Positions 27,937-36,205 of a stretch of DNA of 64,000 nt are shown piece by piece. The DNA comes from an uncultured Monoglobus sp. (GTDB lineage Bacteria; Bacillota; Clostridia; Monoglobales; Monoglobaceae). A program made the translations under genes and the position numbers. The notes beneath the pieces are model-generated. The model was not told where the DNA came from. It ran no database searches and saw only the letters and a program-made list of their open reading frames with translations. Each line of letters begins with the position of its first letter. The first letter of the stretch is position 1. The stretch is from assembly GCA_947625055.1 (NCBI GenBank), contig CANQMT010000001.1, positions 108,423 to 172,422 of the forward strand, written 5' to 3'.

Positions 27937-28077
27937 TAAAATTACCTCTCTATGCTCAATATGTATTATTTACATGTTTTTAAATTATAACACACCTATT
28001 GCGATATAACAAGAGTTTTTGCGAAAAAAATTAACAAAAATTGGCTGCGGCAGCGCCTGTTTTCTTATAAATTTATA

Positions 28078-28785
28078 TTATTTGCAAATAAGCTTAGGAA
28101 CGAATCGCAGATAATCGCTGGCGACAAGGATCAGTTTCACGCCGCCTACATCGCCCTGAACGGCGAAATCCTGAGCAGCCGCGTGCAGATGTCCGTAAAC
28201 GCAGGTCTTTACTCCGTATTCGTTAAAGATGTCGATAAAATCACGGTTCAGCCCGTTTTTCTCGACCGGCGGATAGTGCATCGCCGCGATGATCTCCTTG
28301 GGTCTGTGCGCTCTCGCGCTCTCAAGCGAAAGGATCATCCTCTCCTTCTCGCGCAGGAACAGACGCTTGTCCTCGTCGCTCGAGTTTTCCTTGGCGATGT
28401 TCCAGCCGCGTGTGCCGCATACCGCGATACCGCTCTTCTCGCAATAAAAGCAGTTGTTATGAACGAATTCAACGGTGTCAAACCCGTTCGAATCGGCAAA
28501 GCCGCGAAGCTTGTTCATGGTCGTCCACCAATAGTCATGGTTGCCCTTCATTATTATTTTTGTGCCGTTTAATCCGTTGATATAGTCAAAGTCGCAAAAC
28601 GCGTCGTCAAGATACGTTGCCCATGAAATATCACCGGGCATGATAACTATATCATCCCTGCCGACTATTCTCTGCCAGTTTTCCCTCAGGCGGTCAACAT
28701 AGTTGTCCCACTGCGGGCCGAAAACGTTCATCGGCTTGTCAATGCCGAGCGGCAGATGAAGATCAGAAATCGCAAATACCGACAT
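28078..28785 (-). CDS. calcineurin-like metallophosphoesterase
   Basis: Motifs of the two-metal phosphoesterase fold are complete: SDLHLPLG (D-x-H), MPGDISWA (GD), MKGNHDYWW (GNHD), AAMHYPP and VYGHLHAAA (GHxH). The 235-residue length fits the clostridial cytoplasmic family often named after YkuE-like or Ser/Thr phosphatase-like proteins; the substrate is unknown. Start: ATG at 28785 with GAGGTAAAAATT upstream; the upstream ATG at 28821 has no ribosome binding site. Confidence 0.88.
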   Translation of the reverse strand: MSVFAISDLHLPLGIDKPMNVFGPQWDNYVDRLRENWQRIVGRDDIVIMPGDISWATYLDDAFCDFDYINGLNGTKIIMKGNHDYWWTTMNKLRGFADSNGFDTVEFVHNNCFYCEKSGIAVCGTRGWNIAKENSSDEDKRLFLREKERMILSLESARAHRPKEIIAAMHYPPVEKNGLNRDFIDIFNEYGVKTCVYGHLHAAAQDFAVQGDVGGVKLILVASDYLRFVPKLICK

Positions 28786-28924
28786 AATTTTTACCTCAGT
28801 TCCATAAATTCCGATAATCACGCGATAAATAACGCGCCCGAATCCGCATACAAAAGCGGTTTATCGGGAACAATAAGCCCGTACCGAATGTTAATTCGAG
28901 AAATCCCGAAAGGAGGATCATGTC

Positions 28925-29089
28925 ATGGACGGACACAACAATAAAATCGTCTGCAAAGTGAGTGACTGCGAGTATCACGCAGCGGATGACGTCTGCACCG
29001 CGAACTGCATCGAGGTGGGCTGCACGCAAAACTGCTGCAGCTCGTGCGATACCGAGTGCGTAACATTCAAGCCGCAAAGCGGCGAGTAA
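28925..29089 (+). CDS. DUF1540 small Cys-rich protein
   Basis: A 54-residue protein reading from ATG 28925 with AGGAGG 8 bases upstream. It contains the DUF1540 pattern: VCKVSDCEYHAADDVCTANCI, then a Cys-rich tail ending CDTECVTF. The eight or more cysteines suggest metal binding. DUF1540 proteins are common in spore-forming Clostridia and of unknown function. An overlapping ATG at 28920 is in another frame and soon stops. Confidence 0.85.
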   Translation: MDGHNNKIVCKVSDCEYHAADDVCTANCIEVGCTQNCCSSCDTECVTFKPQSGE

Positions 29090-29327
29090 AAGGCGCCGTC
29101 AGGCTCTCCCCCTTTTAAGGGGGAGAGCTGTATGCGGCATTTTGCGCAATTTGGTCGTAGGGGACGGCGCCCTCGACGTCCCGCGGCCGGATGTGGACAT
29201 CCGGCCCTACGAACATAGTGAATAGCGATTAGTGAATAGGAGACGGGACGGCGTAAAAACCTCTCTCTCCTAAAGGCGGGCGAGACAAACGTGCGGATAT
29301 TATCCGCCTGTTTTCCCTAAGTCGAGC
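29090..29327. repeat. intergenic repeat cluster
   Basis: It contains a CTCCCCCTTTTAAGGGGGAG hairpin (~29105-29127), the 27-bp element at 29157-29183 identical to 16126-16152, a GGCCGGATGTGGACATCCGGCCCTAC palindrome (~29185-29211), AATAGCGATTAGTGAATAG filler (~29221-29240) and a GCGGATATTATCCGC palindrome (~29292-29308). No gene is seen. Confidence 0.8.
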
Positions 29328-30818
29328 CTATTTACCCAATGCCGATTTTATCGCGGCGTACATATCTTTTGAATCTATAACATCGCCGAAGCGGATTTTT
29401 TTCTGTCTGAGAGCCTCAAGCGATCCGGGGATATCCGTCTCGGTCTTTTCGGCGAGAAGATCGAGCTGCTCGAAATCATCATGACCGTACGGCTCAACGC
29501 CGAGAGCCGACAGCACCGAGCCCGCGAACTTATACGGGCTGGCCGTTGACGCGATGACCGTTTTTGTCATATCTCCGGTCTGCTCAACATACTGTTTATA
29601 CACGTCGATCGCAACCGCGGTGTGCGTGTCGGGCGTGTAGCCGGTGTCGGCAAATGTGTTGAATATGCGGACTTTTGTGAAATAATCGTCGCAGCAGCCC
29701 GCCCAGAACAGCTTTCCGATCCTGTTGTGCATTGCCTTGGTCAAGGTGTAGCAGCCGTCCTTTGAGAGCTTATCCATAAGCTCTTTTATTTTTTTGTCGT
29801 CTTTGCCCGACACGTCAAACAGCAGACGCTCAAGATTGCTGGATATAAGAATGTCCATTGAGGGCGATATGCTCTGATAGAACTCTCTGTTTCTGTCATA
29901 TGTTCCCGAACGCAGGAAATCGGTCAGCACGTTATTTTGATTTGACGCGCAGATAAATCTGTTGACCGGCAGGCCCATTTTCTTCGCGTAGTACGCGGCG
30001 AGAATGTTGCCGAAATTGCCGGTGGGAACGCAGATGTTGATCTTTTCGCCGTTTTCCGCTTCGCCGCCTTTGATCATGTCGCAGTAGGCCGAGACATAGT
30101 AAACGATCTGTGGAACCAGTCTGCCCCAGTTTATTGAGTTGGCGGACGAGAACGCAAAGCCTTTTTTGTCAAGCTCCTCTGTTATCTTTTTGTCGGTGAA
30201 GATCTTCTTAACGCCGCTTTGAGCGTCGTCAAAATTGCCGCGGATACCGAACACGCTCACGTTCGAGCCGTCCTGAGTGATCATCTGGCGCTTCTGCATA
30301 TCGCTTACGCCGTCGCTCGGATAGAAAACGATGATCTTTGTTCCGTCAACGTCGCTGAATCCCTCAAGCGCGGCTTTTCCTGTGTCGCCCGAGGTTGCAA
30401 CGAGGATCACTACGGTCTTTTTTTCGCCCGTCTTTTTCATCGCTGTCGTCATAAAATACGGCAGTATCTGCAGCGCCATGTCCTTAAAAGCGCAAGTCGG
30501 GCCGTGCCACAGCTCAAGGATATATTCGCTCTCTCCGATCTTGACCAGCGGCGAGACTTTTTCGCTTCCGAAGCCGCTGCCGTAAGCGCCCTCGGTGCAT
30601 TTTGAGATCTCCTCTTCGGTAAAATCGGTAAGAAACAGCTTTAATATGAAATTCGCTCTCTCGATATATGTCATTTCCGAAAGCTTCGCAAAATCCGACT
30701 TTTTAAGGCGGGGAAACGTCTCGGGGACAAACAGGCCGCCGTCGTCGGACAGTCCTTTTATTATTGCTTCGGCAGAGCTGAGCTTAAGCTCTTTGTTTCG
30801 TGTGCTGATGTAATTCAT
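29328..30818 (-). CDS. thrC: threonine synthase
   Basis: This 496-residue PLP enzyme converts O-phosphohomoserine to threonine. The N-terminus (MNYISTRNKELKLSSAEAII) matches the long ThrC class; the PLP lysine is in GPTCAFKDMALQ, and the phosphate-binding SGDTGKAALEGFS segment follows. Start: ATG at 30818 with AAAGG about 9 bases upstream; the longer frame to 30905 would run through a leader hairpin and has no start signal. It has its own promoter (30934-30962) and a leader hairpin. No other threonine genes adjoin. Confidence 0.95.
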   Translation of the reverse strand: MNYISTRNKELKLSSAEAIIKGLSDDGGLFVPETFPRLKKSDFAKLSEMTYIERANFILKLFLTDFTEEEISKCTEGAYGSGFGSEKVSPLVKIGESEYILELWHGPTCAFKDMALQILPYFMTTAMKKTGEKKTVVILVATSGDTGKAALEGFSDVDGTKIIVFYPSDGVSDMQKRQMITQDGSNVSVFGIRGNFDDAQSGVKKIFTDKKITEELDKKGFAFSSANSINWGRLVPQIVYYVSAYCDMIKGGEAENGEKINICVPTGNFGNILAAYYAKKMGLPVNRFICASNQNNVLTDFLRSGTYDRNREFYQSISPSMDILISSNLERLLFDVSGKDDKKIKELMDKLSKDGCYTLTKAMHNRIGKLFWAGCCDDYFTKVRIFNTFADTGYTPDTHTAVAIDVYKQYVEQTGDMTKTVIASTASPYKFAGSVLSALGVEPYGHDDFEQLDLLAEKTETDIPGSLEALRQKKIRFGDVIDSKDMYAAIKSALGK

Positions 30819-30902
30819 GCAATCAAACCTTTCAATATATTTATAGTAGTTTTTAGTAGTTTTGCGGATCATATTCGCGCGGCCGAATCGACGGCTGCAC
30901 AG

Positions 30903-30962
30903 CAAGAGAGGCCGCGAAACTCACGGCCTCTTTACAATACCACAAAAAACAATTTAAGTCAA
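30903..30962 (-). promoter_or_regulatory. thrC promoter and 5' leader hairpin
   Basis: On the minus strand TTGACT (30962-30957) and TATTGT (30939-30934) have a 17-bp spacer. Just after it comes an AGAGGCCG...CGGCCTCT hairpin (30905-30929), which would lie at the 5' end of the transcript. No T-box core and no anti-terminator pair could be made out, so this may be only an mRNA-stabilising or terminator-like hairpin. Confidence 0.55.
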
Positions 30963-30980
30963 CAATTATATTGAGCAAAA

Positions 30981-31397
30981 TTAGTCAACAATATATTTCT
31001 TAACGTTTTCGCCGGCGTCTGAAGCTTTGGCGCTTACCATCATAGTAAACGACACGCCGAACTTTTTCTCGAACTTTTCAAGGTCGCCCACGAACTTGTC
31101 GAGAGACTCCATTGTTCCGCTCTTTACGCTCTTAAAAACGCTGTCTATGAAAATGTGCGTCACATCGTAATCCTGAGCCAGAATTCCGCAGATAAGACCG
31201 TCAAACATATCAAAGTTGCGTATCGAAAAATCTTCGGTGTCGACCATGCGGGCCTTTCTTGAGAGATCATGCATCAAGCGGTTGCCGTCCGTTATGCAGA
31301 CAACATTTCCGTGCTCTGTATTGACCGCCTCGTTAACGTCCTCGATTATTTTCTTGGTCTTTCCGCTGCCCTTAAGGCCGATATGTATTTTTATCAT
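30981..31397 (-). CDS. small P-loop ATPase-like protein, function unknown
   Basis: This 138-residue protein opens with a Walker A motif (HIGLKGSGKTKKI) and has a possible Walker B strand (DVTHIFIDSV), giving a compact P-loop domain without extra domains. Such proteins are widespread and unnamed in Clostridia. A GGAAAGGGG site precedes the ATG. It lies between pgi and thrC on the same strand, with gaps of more than 150 bp on both sides. Nothing in the context indicates a function. Confidence 0.75.
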   Translation of the reverse strand: MIKIHIGLKGSGKTKKIIEDVNEAVNTEHGNVVCITDGNRLMHDLSRKARMVDTEDFSIRNFDMFDGLICGILAQDYDVTHIFIDSVFKSVKSGTMESLDKFVGDLEKFEKKFGVSFTMMVSAKASDAGENVKKYIVD

Positions 31398-31548
31398 TGT
31401 GATTACCCCTTTCCGGTTGTATTTATTATGTCAATCTTGTTTTATTATAGTCATATGATAACACACTTATTCCGAATAATCAAGAACTATTTCGAAATAA
31501 TCAAGAATAATTTTCGTATTATCGGAAATAAATTTCGCAGCGCGGGAA

Positions 31549-32886
31549 TTACTTCAGGCGCGCCTCAAGAGCCTCCTTATCGGCCTCGTAACCGGGCTTG
31601 CCGAGCAGGGCGAACATGTTCTTTTTATAGCTCTCAACTCCGGGCTGGTTGAACGGGTTAACGCCGAGCAGATAGCCGCTGATGCCGCATGCCTTCTCAA
31701 AGAAGTAAACGAGCTGGCCGAAGGTATATTCGTCAAGCTTCTCAAGCTCAACTATGAGATTGGGAACTCCGCCGTCTGTGTGCGCGAGCAGGGTGCCCTC
31801 AAACGCCTTTTTGTTAACGAAGTCCATCGTCTTGCCTGCCAGGAAGTTCAGGCCGTCAACATTGTCTTTATCGGTCGTCATCTCGATATCGGACTTTGAG
31901 TTCTTGACATAAAGAACGGTCTCAAAGAGCTGGCGCCTGCCGTCCTGAATATACTGGCCCATTGAGTGAAGGTCGGTCGAGAACGACGCGCCCGCGGGGA
32001 ATATGCCCTTCTTGTCCTTGCCCTCGCTCTCGCCGTAGAGCTGCTTCCACCACTCTATAAAGTACTGGAGCTCCGGCTCATAGTTAACAAGCATCTCTAT
32101 CGTCTTGCCCTTCTGGAGCAAAATGTTCCTGATCGCCGCGTACTGATAGCACTCGTTCTCTTTAAGATCGGCGCTCATATACATCTCTCTCGCGTCGGCC
32201 GCGCCCTGCATCATCGCGTCGATATCCGCGCCCGAAACAGCAATAGGCAGCAGGCCCACGGCCGTCAGAACGGAGTATCTTCCGCCCACGTCATCGGGAA
32301 CAACGAAGGTCTGATAACCTTCCTCATCGGCCAGATTCTTGAGCGCGCCGCGCGCCTTGTCGGTCGTGGCGTAAATGCGCGACTTCGCTTCCTCTTTTCC
32401 GTACTTTTCCTCAACGTAATTCTTGAGTATGCGGAAAGCGATCGCGGGCTCTGTGGTCGTGCCCGACTTTGAAATGATGTTGACCGAAACATCCTTGCCT
32501 TCGATCGTCTTTAAAACGGCGTTTAAGTAGTTGGGGCTGATGTTGTTGCCGCAGAAGATGATCTGAGGCTTTTCGGTCATATTATAAAACGGACCGCCCA
32601 AAAAATCGCAGGCAGCCTTCGCACCGAGGTATGAACCGCCGATGCCGACAACCAGAAGCACATCGCTGTCGCTTCTGATCTTCGCGGCGGCCTTTTTGAT
32701 CCTTGCAAACTCATCCTTGTCATAGTCAACAGGAAGATCGATCCAGCCGAGGAAATCGTTGCCCGCGCCGGATTTGCTCATAAGCGTCTTGTCAACGGCG
32801 CAGATCTGCGCCTGCATGTTGTCGATCTCATCCTGAGTGAAGAAACCGAGCGCCCTGCGGTAGTTAAAAGTTACATTCTTTTTCAT
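31549..32886 (-). CDS. pgi: glucose-6-phosphate isomerase
   Basis: This 445-residue enzyme interconverts glucose-6-phosphate and fructose-6-phosphate. Seen family features: [26 protein letters not shown] (PGI signature region), the Glu in [20 protein letters not shown] and the C-terminal catalytic Lys region ([14 protein letters not shown]). The length is that of Firmicute Pgi. GGAGATATACCT precedes the start. It is monocistronic. Confidence 0.97.
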   Translation of the reverse strand: MKKNVTFNYRRALGFFTQDEIDNMQAQICAVDKTLMSKSGAGNDFLGWIDLPVDYDKDEFARIKKAAAKIRSDSDVLLVVGIGGSYLGAKAACDFLGGPFYNMTEKPQIIFCGNNISPNYLNAVLKTIEGKDVSVNIISKSGTTTEPAIAFRILKNYVEEKYGKEEAKSRIYATTDKARGALKNLADEEGYQTFVVPDDVGGRYSVLTAVGLLPIAVSGADIDAMMQGAADAREMYMSADLKENECYQYAAIRNILLQKGKTIEMLVNYEPELQYFIEWWKQLYGESEGKDKKGIFPAGASFSTDLHSMGQYIQDGRRQLFETVLYVKNSKSDIEMTTDKDNVDGLNFLAGKTMDFVNKKAFEGTLLAHTDGGVPNLIVELEKLDEYTFGQLVYFFEKACGISGYLLGVNPFNQPGVESYKKNMFALLGKPGYEADKEALEARLK

Positions 32887-33034
32887 AGGTATATCTCCTT
32901 TTGTTTTGTTTAAATAATTTCACTAAAAATATTTTACCATAATTGAAAAATTTGTGCAATACCTATTATAAAATTTTTTAAAATTTTTTCGCGCTTCCAC
33001 GCGGATCAAAAAATTAATTTAGAAAAATTTGCTT

Positions 33035-33064
33035 GTATATATTGTCGTTTATCTTCACAAAATA
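33035..33064 (+). promoter_or_regulatory. possible sigma-G-type promoter of the spore protein gene
   Basis: GTATA (33035-33039) and CAAAATA (33058-33064) with an 18-bp spacer partly fit forespore sigma-G consensus (GHATR / CATnnTA). No good sigma-A promoter is seen in the leader. Tentative. Confidence 0.35.
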
Positions 33065-33135
33065 CTATTGCGGCACATGAAATTTAAATATTTAATATTT
33101 AAAAAGTGTGATTTAAGAAAAAGGAGTGAAATAAA

Positions 33136-33351
33136 ATGGCTAATTCAAACAATTCAAGCAAGCTGGTCGTTCCTCAGGCTAAGGCCGCTATGGATCAGTT
33201 CAAAATGGAGGCTGCATCCGAGGTCGGCGTTACTCTTAACAAGGGCTACAACGGTGATCTGACTTCAAGACAGGCCGGAAGCATCGGCGGTCAGATGGTC
33301 AAGAAGATGATCGAGAAGTATGAGAAGGACGCCGCGAACCAGCAGGGCTAA
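33136..33351 (+). CDS. alpha/beta-type small acid-soluble spore protein (SASP)
   Basis: A 71-residue SASP: the LVVPQAKAAMDQFKMEAASEVGV block contains the germination protease cleavage region (Glu before Ala in MEAASE), and GYNGDLTSRQAGSIGGQMVKKMI is the second conserved DNA-binding block. These proteins coat and protect DNA in the dormant spore and are degraded on germination. This gene is the clearest evidence that the organism forms endospores. AAAAAGGAGTG precedes the ATG, and a terminator follows. Confidence 0.97.
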   Translation: MANSNNSSKLVVPQAKAAMDQFKMEAASEVGVTLNKGYNGDLTSRQAGSIGGQMVKKMIEKYEKDAANQQG

Positions 33352-33426
33352 CAAGCCGAAAAAGACAGTGAATCCTCTTTACTGGAAATTTATATCATAC
33401 GACGAAAATCCGTGAGGATTCGTCAA

Positions 33427-33451
33427 AAAAGGCGGCGTTTTGCCGCCTTTT
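33427..33451 (+). terminator. terminator of the SASP gene
   Basis: A 10-bp stem (33427-33436 with 33442-33451) ending in a T-run, 75 bp after the stop. Confidence 0.85.
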
Positions 33452-33493
33452 ACATATTTATTGAGTATTTTTTGAAAAAATATTGATTTTTGC

Positions 33494-33522
33494 TTGAAAA
33501 CCTATAAAATCTATGTTATAAT
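33494..33522 (+). promoter_or_regulatory. promoter of the Rrf2-family gene
   Basis: TTGAAA (33494-33499) and TATAAT (33517-33522) have a 17-bp spacer. It is ~94 bp before the TTG start; Rrf2 regulators often act on their own promoters, but no operator is visible. Confidence 0.7.
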
Positions 33523-33615
33523 AGTAAATAAATACGCCGCTATAGCAAAACGCAGCCGAAGCCCGCTCGGGATAAATGCCGCGTTTGTTTATATCGGCAA
33601 AAAGGGGTGATACAT

Positions 33616-34053
33616 TTGAAAATTTCAACCAAGGGAAGGTACGCGCTCCGAATGCTGCTTGACATGGCGGAGCACCAAAACGACGGATTCATCTCACTCA
33701 AGGACATTGCTGACAGACAAAATATTTCAAAAAAGTATCTTGAGCAGATCATCGCTCTTTTCAACAACACCGGGATCCTGCGTTCAAGCCGCGGTTTCAA
33801 AGGCGGTTATCGGCTTGCCCGCGATCCGGAGAATTACACTGTCGGCGAGATATTGAGGATAACAGAAGGCAGCCTGGCTCCGATCTCGTGTCTTGAATAT
33901 CAGCCCAATCTGTGCGAACGCAGCGCGTCGTGCAAAACGCTTTTCGTCTGGGAAGGATTGTATAAGGTCATCATTGACTACCTTGACGGAATAACAATAA
34001 AAGATATAATAGACAAAAACGCTGCTCTCGCCGGTGACGATTACGTGATCTGA
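33616..34053 (+). CDS. Rrf2 family transcriptional regulator (IscR-type cysteines)
   Basis: A 145-residue winged-helix regulator with the Rrf2 opening MKISTKGRYALRMLLDMA, the recognition region (SLKDIADRQNISKKYLEQIIALF) and wing (SSRGFKGGYRLAR). Three Cys occur in CLEYQPNLCERSASC, near the position of the cluster-binding cysteines of IscR, so it may sense Fe-S status; the first spacing is longer than in IscR. Start: TTG at 33616 with AAAGGGGTGA upstream; the GTG at 33607 is inside that site. No isc/suf genes adjoin. Confidence 0.9.
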   Translation: MKISTKGRYALRMLLDMAEHQNDGFISLKDIADRQNISKKYLEQIIALFNNTGILRSSRGFKGGYRLARDPENYTVGEILRITEGSLAPISCLEYQPNLCERSASCKTLFVWEGLYKVIIDYLDGITIKDIIDKNAALAGDDYVI

Positions 34054-34146
34054 TGATCGCTGCGGGTGAATTGTAACAAATTGTCAAATCTCCCATAGAA
34101 TATATTGAAACGGCCGTGAGCCGTAAAAAATTCAGGAGGTTTGAAT

Positions 34147-35079
34147 ATGAGTTACAACAATAATACTTACTGCAGAAAAAACAACGGCGGATGCGGATGC
34201 TGTGAAGAAATAAACGATCCCGACGCCGCCGGTATCGCCGCAGACTGCGCGGCCGAGGCCGAAGCTGCCGACGAAAGACGCTGCGAGGATTTTTCGGATC
34301 CCGTCTGCGTCAGCGCGAAAAAAATATACGATTCCTGCAGAGAAAGGAACTGCGTTGCCGATTCAAGGGTCTATGTCACAGCGGACAATCAGAGTCTCAT
34401 TGACGACGCGATAAACGTCAAACTCAAGAAGGCCGAGATCATCCATGTTTACACCGATATAGAGCCTCTGCCTTACAACACGGGCTATTATTCGGTCGAT
34501 ATAAAATTCTTTGTTGACGCCACGCTTGAAGTGTTCACATGCATGGGCGAGCCTGAGGAGATTCATGGTCTTACCGCTTATGACAAGCGCATAGTCCTCT
34601 ACGGAGGCGAAGGCGGCACCAAGACATTTACATCCGCGTTTGAGCCTGGCGAGGAGATCGAGAAGGTCAAAAAGTCCGACAACCTCCCCATCGTCACGAT
34701 CGAGGCGGTCGATCCGATCGCCCTGGGCGCAAAGCTTGTCGACAATGAATCCTGCTGCTGCGGCGCCTCTGTTCCGACAATTCCCCAGAACATTTGTTCA
34801 TGCTACGGCAACGATCTTGTGACCGACGATGATGTGCGCAGGATCACGGTAAGCTTTGGTTTATTCACTATCGTGAGACTTGAGCGAGAGGTCTCGCTGC
34901 TTATCAACGCGGTCGACTTCTGTATTCCGGAGAGCGTATGCACAGCCGCCACGGACGACGATCCATGCGATCTGTTCAACACTATCCGCTTCCCACTCAA
35001 CGAGTTCTATCCGCCCGCTTCCGATAACGGAAACGACAAGCCCTACTGCGAGAGCAATGGCTGCGGATGCCGCGGCTAA
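34147..35079 (+). CDS. Cys-rich clostridial spore-type protein, function unknown
   Basis: This 310-residue protein has Cys-rich ends (CGCCEE; CESNGCGCRG) and a central conserved region: KKIYDSCRERNCVADSRVYV, INVKLKKAEIIHVYTDIEPL, then YSVDIKFFVDATLEVFT and AYDKRIVLYGGEG. I recognise this as a hypothetical family common in spore-forming Clostridia, probably a coat or exosporium-type protein, but no function has been shown. Start: ATG at 34147 with GGAGG 7 bases upstream; the TTG at 34141 is too close. It follows the Rrf2 gene and ends at a strong terminator. Confidence 0.75.
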   Translation: MSYNNNTYCRKNNGGCGCCEEINDPDAAGIAADCAAEAEAADERRCEDFSDPVCVSAKKIYDSCRERNCVADSRVYVTADNQSLIDDAINVKLKKAEIIHVYTDIEPLPYNTGYYSVDIKFFVDATLEVFTCMGEPEEIHGLTAYDKRIVLYGGEGGTKTFTSAFEPGEEIEKVKKSDNLPIVTIEAVDPIALGAKLVDNESCCCGASVPTIPQNICSCYGNDLVTDDDVRRITVSFGLFTIVRLEREVSLLINAVDFCIPESVCTAATDDDPCDLFNTIRFPLNEFYPPASDNGNDKPYCESNGCGCRG

Positions 35080-35090
35080 AATTTCAGACA

Positions 35091-35121
35091 AAAAAATATG
35101 GCGCGCACGCGCCATATTTTT
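35091..35121. terminator. bidirectional terminator
   Basis: A long palindrome (AAAAAATATGGCGCG, loop CA, CGCGCCATATTTTT) lies between the convergent Cys-rich and DUF378 genes. Confidence 0.92.
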
Positions 35122-35131
35122 GTTGTGCTTG

Positions 35132-35347
35132 TTATCTGCTTTCCTCGGCTGTGTATCTTGAGAGTATACGGTCGCGGAAGAAAAACGTGATCGACCATAT
35201 CGCGCCAAGACTGACCAGCGTATAGACTATGCGGCTTAAAATGCTCATACTTCCGAAGATGAACGAAACCAGGTTAAAGTCGAACAGGCCGACAAGACCC
35301 CAGTTAAGACCGCCTATTATCAACAAAATTAAAGCAACTATATCCAT
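35132..35347 (-). CDS. DUF378 two-helix membrane protein
   Basis: A 71-residue protein with two membrane helices and the DUF378 opening ALILLIIGGLNWGLVGLF, the family's hallmark. Function unknown. The gene has a GGAGACTTAATATT ribosome binding site and stands alone between a spore-type gene and a toxin-antitoxin pair. Confidence 0.93.
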   Translation of the reverse strand: MDIVALILLIIGGLNWGLVGLFDFNLVSFIFGSMSILSRIVYTLVSLGAIWSITFFFRDRILSRYTAEESR

Positions 35348-35433
35348 AATATTAAGTCTCCTTTTTATTTTGGATTTATCAATATTATTGCCGCATTAAA
35401 AAATTTTATTCATAATTTATTTTATTTTAAAGC

Positions 35434-35462
35434 TTGACTTTTCGGCGCGGTGAGTGTATAAT
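35434..35462 (+). promoter_or_regulatory. promoter of the AbrB/PIN toxin-antitoxin pair
   Basis: TTGACT (35434-35439) and TATAAT (35457-35462), 17-bp spacer. The following AAAGAATGTAAAGAATACAAAGAAT (35468-35492) is a near-direct repeat that may be the antitoxin's operator. Confidence 0.75.
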
Positions 35463-35507
35463 AAAGTAAAGAATGTAAAGAATACAAAGAATTTCGGAGA
35501 TGATATT

Positions 35508-35765
35508 ATGGAAGTTGCAAAAATTTCAAGCAAGGGTCAGATCACAATACCTATATCCGTCAGACACGCCCTCAAGCTTAAAAGCGGCGATAAGGTCGTT
35601 ATTCAGGAAGAAAACGGCAGATTTTATTTTGACAACGCCGCGCTCGTAGCGTTCGGCAGAGTTGAAAACGAGTTCAAAGGCGCCGCCGCGGAGGCAGGCT
35701 TTTCAAACGATGCGGAAATGCAGGAATACATGAAGGAAATACGCGGTGAAGTGCGGGGTTACTGA
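35508..35765 (+). CDS. AbrB/MazE/SpoVT-fold antitoxin
   Basis: An 85-residue protein whose N-terminus is a swapped-hairpin AbrB DNA-binding domain (ISSKGQITIPISVRHALKLKSGDKVVI). The C-terminal part (AAAEAGFSNDAEMQEYMKEIRGEV) is the toxin-binding tail. It is encoded 2 bp upstream of a PIN toxin gene; the pair probably represses its own promoter. Start: ATG at 35508 with GGAG 8 bases upstream. Confidence 0.9.
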   Translation: MEVAKISSKGQITIPISVRHALKLKSGDKVVIQEENGRFYFDNAALVAFGRVENEFKGAAAEAGFSNDAEMQEYMKEIRGEVRGY

Positions 35766-35767
35766 TC

Positions 35768-36169
35768 ATGAAAATTATGCTCGACACAAACATTCTTGTT
35801 TCCGCGATTTTCTTTCCGACCGCGCAGACGCACCGTTTTGTGCGCGAAGTGAGCGTTAGCCACCGCCTTGTGCTTTGCGATTATGTTATCGAGGAATTAA
35901 GGCTCGTGGTTGAGCGGAAATTTCCGTCAAAAAAAGAGCCGATCGAGAATTTCTTCGCGGAGCTGCCGTTTGAATATCTCCGTGTGCCGAAATGTGTTGA
36001 CGCCGAAAATATTCCTTCGGTCAGAGATCAAAAGGATACACCTATCATCGCCGCGGCGATCAATGAAAACGTTGATGTTTTTGTGACCGGCGACAAGGAT
36101 TTTCTTGTTCTGAATATTAAAGTGCCGGAGATCATGACAATGACCGAGTTTCTGGAAAAATATGCTTAA
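35768..36169 (+). CDS. PIN-domain ribonuclease toxin
   Basis: A 133-residue PIN-domain protein of the AbrB-linked toxin group. The acidic metal-binding residues are seen in MLDTNILVSA (first Asp), YVIEELRLV (Glu), QKDTPIIAAA (Asp) and TGDKDFL (Asp). Such toxins cut RNA when released from the antitoxin. The gene ends just before a terminator facing folD. Confidence 0.9.
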   Translation: MKIMLDTNILVSAIFFPTAQTHRFVREVSVSHRLVLCDYVIEELRLVVERKFPSKKEPIENFFAELPFEYLRVPKCVDAENIPSVRDQKDTPIIAAAINENVDVFVTGDKDFLVLNIKVPEIMTMTEFLEKYA

Positions 36170-36173
36170 CCAT

Positions 36174-36199
36174 AAGACGCCGCGGGCATGCGGCGTCTT
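36174..36199. terminator. terminator between the PIN toxin and folD
   Basis: A 10-bp stem (36174-36183 with 36190-36199), 6-base loop, between two convergent genes. Confidence 0.8.
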
Positions 36200-36205
36200 T
36201 ATCAA

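Noticed and set aside
30819..30980. T-box riboswitch upstream of thrC
   Set aside because: No T-box core sequence or specifier stem could be made out, and the leader is too short.
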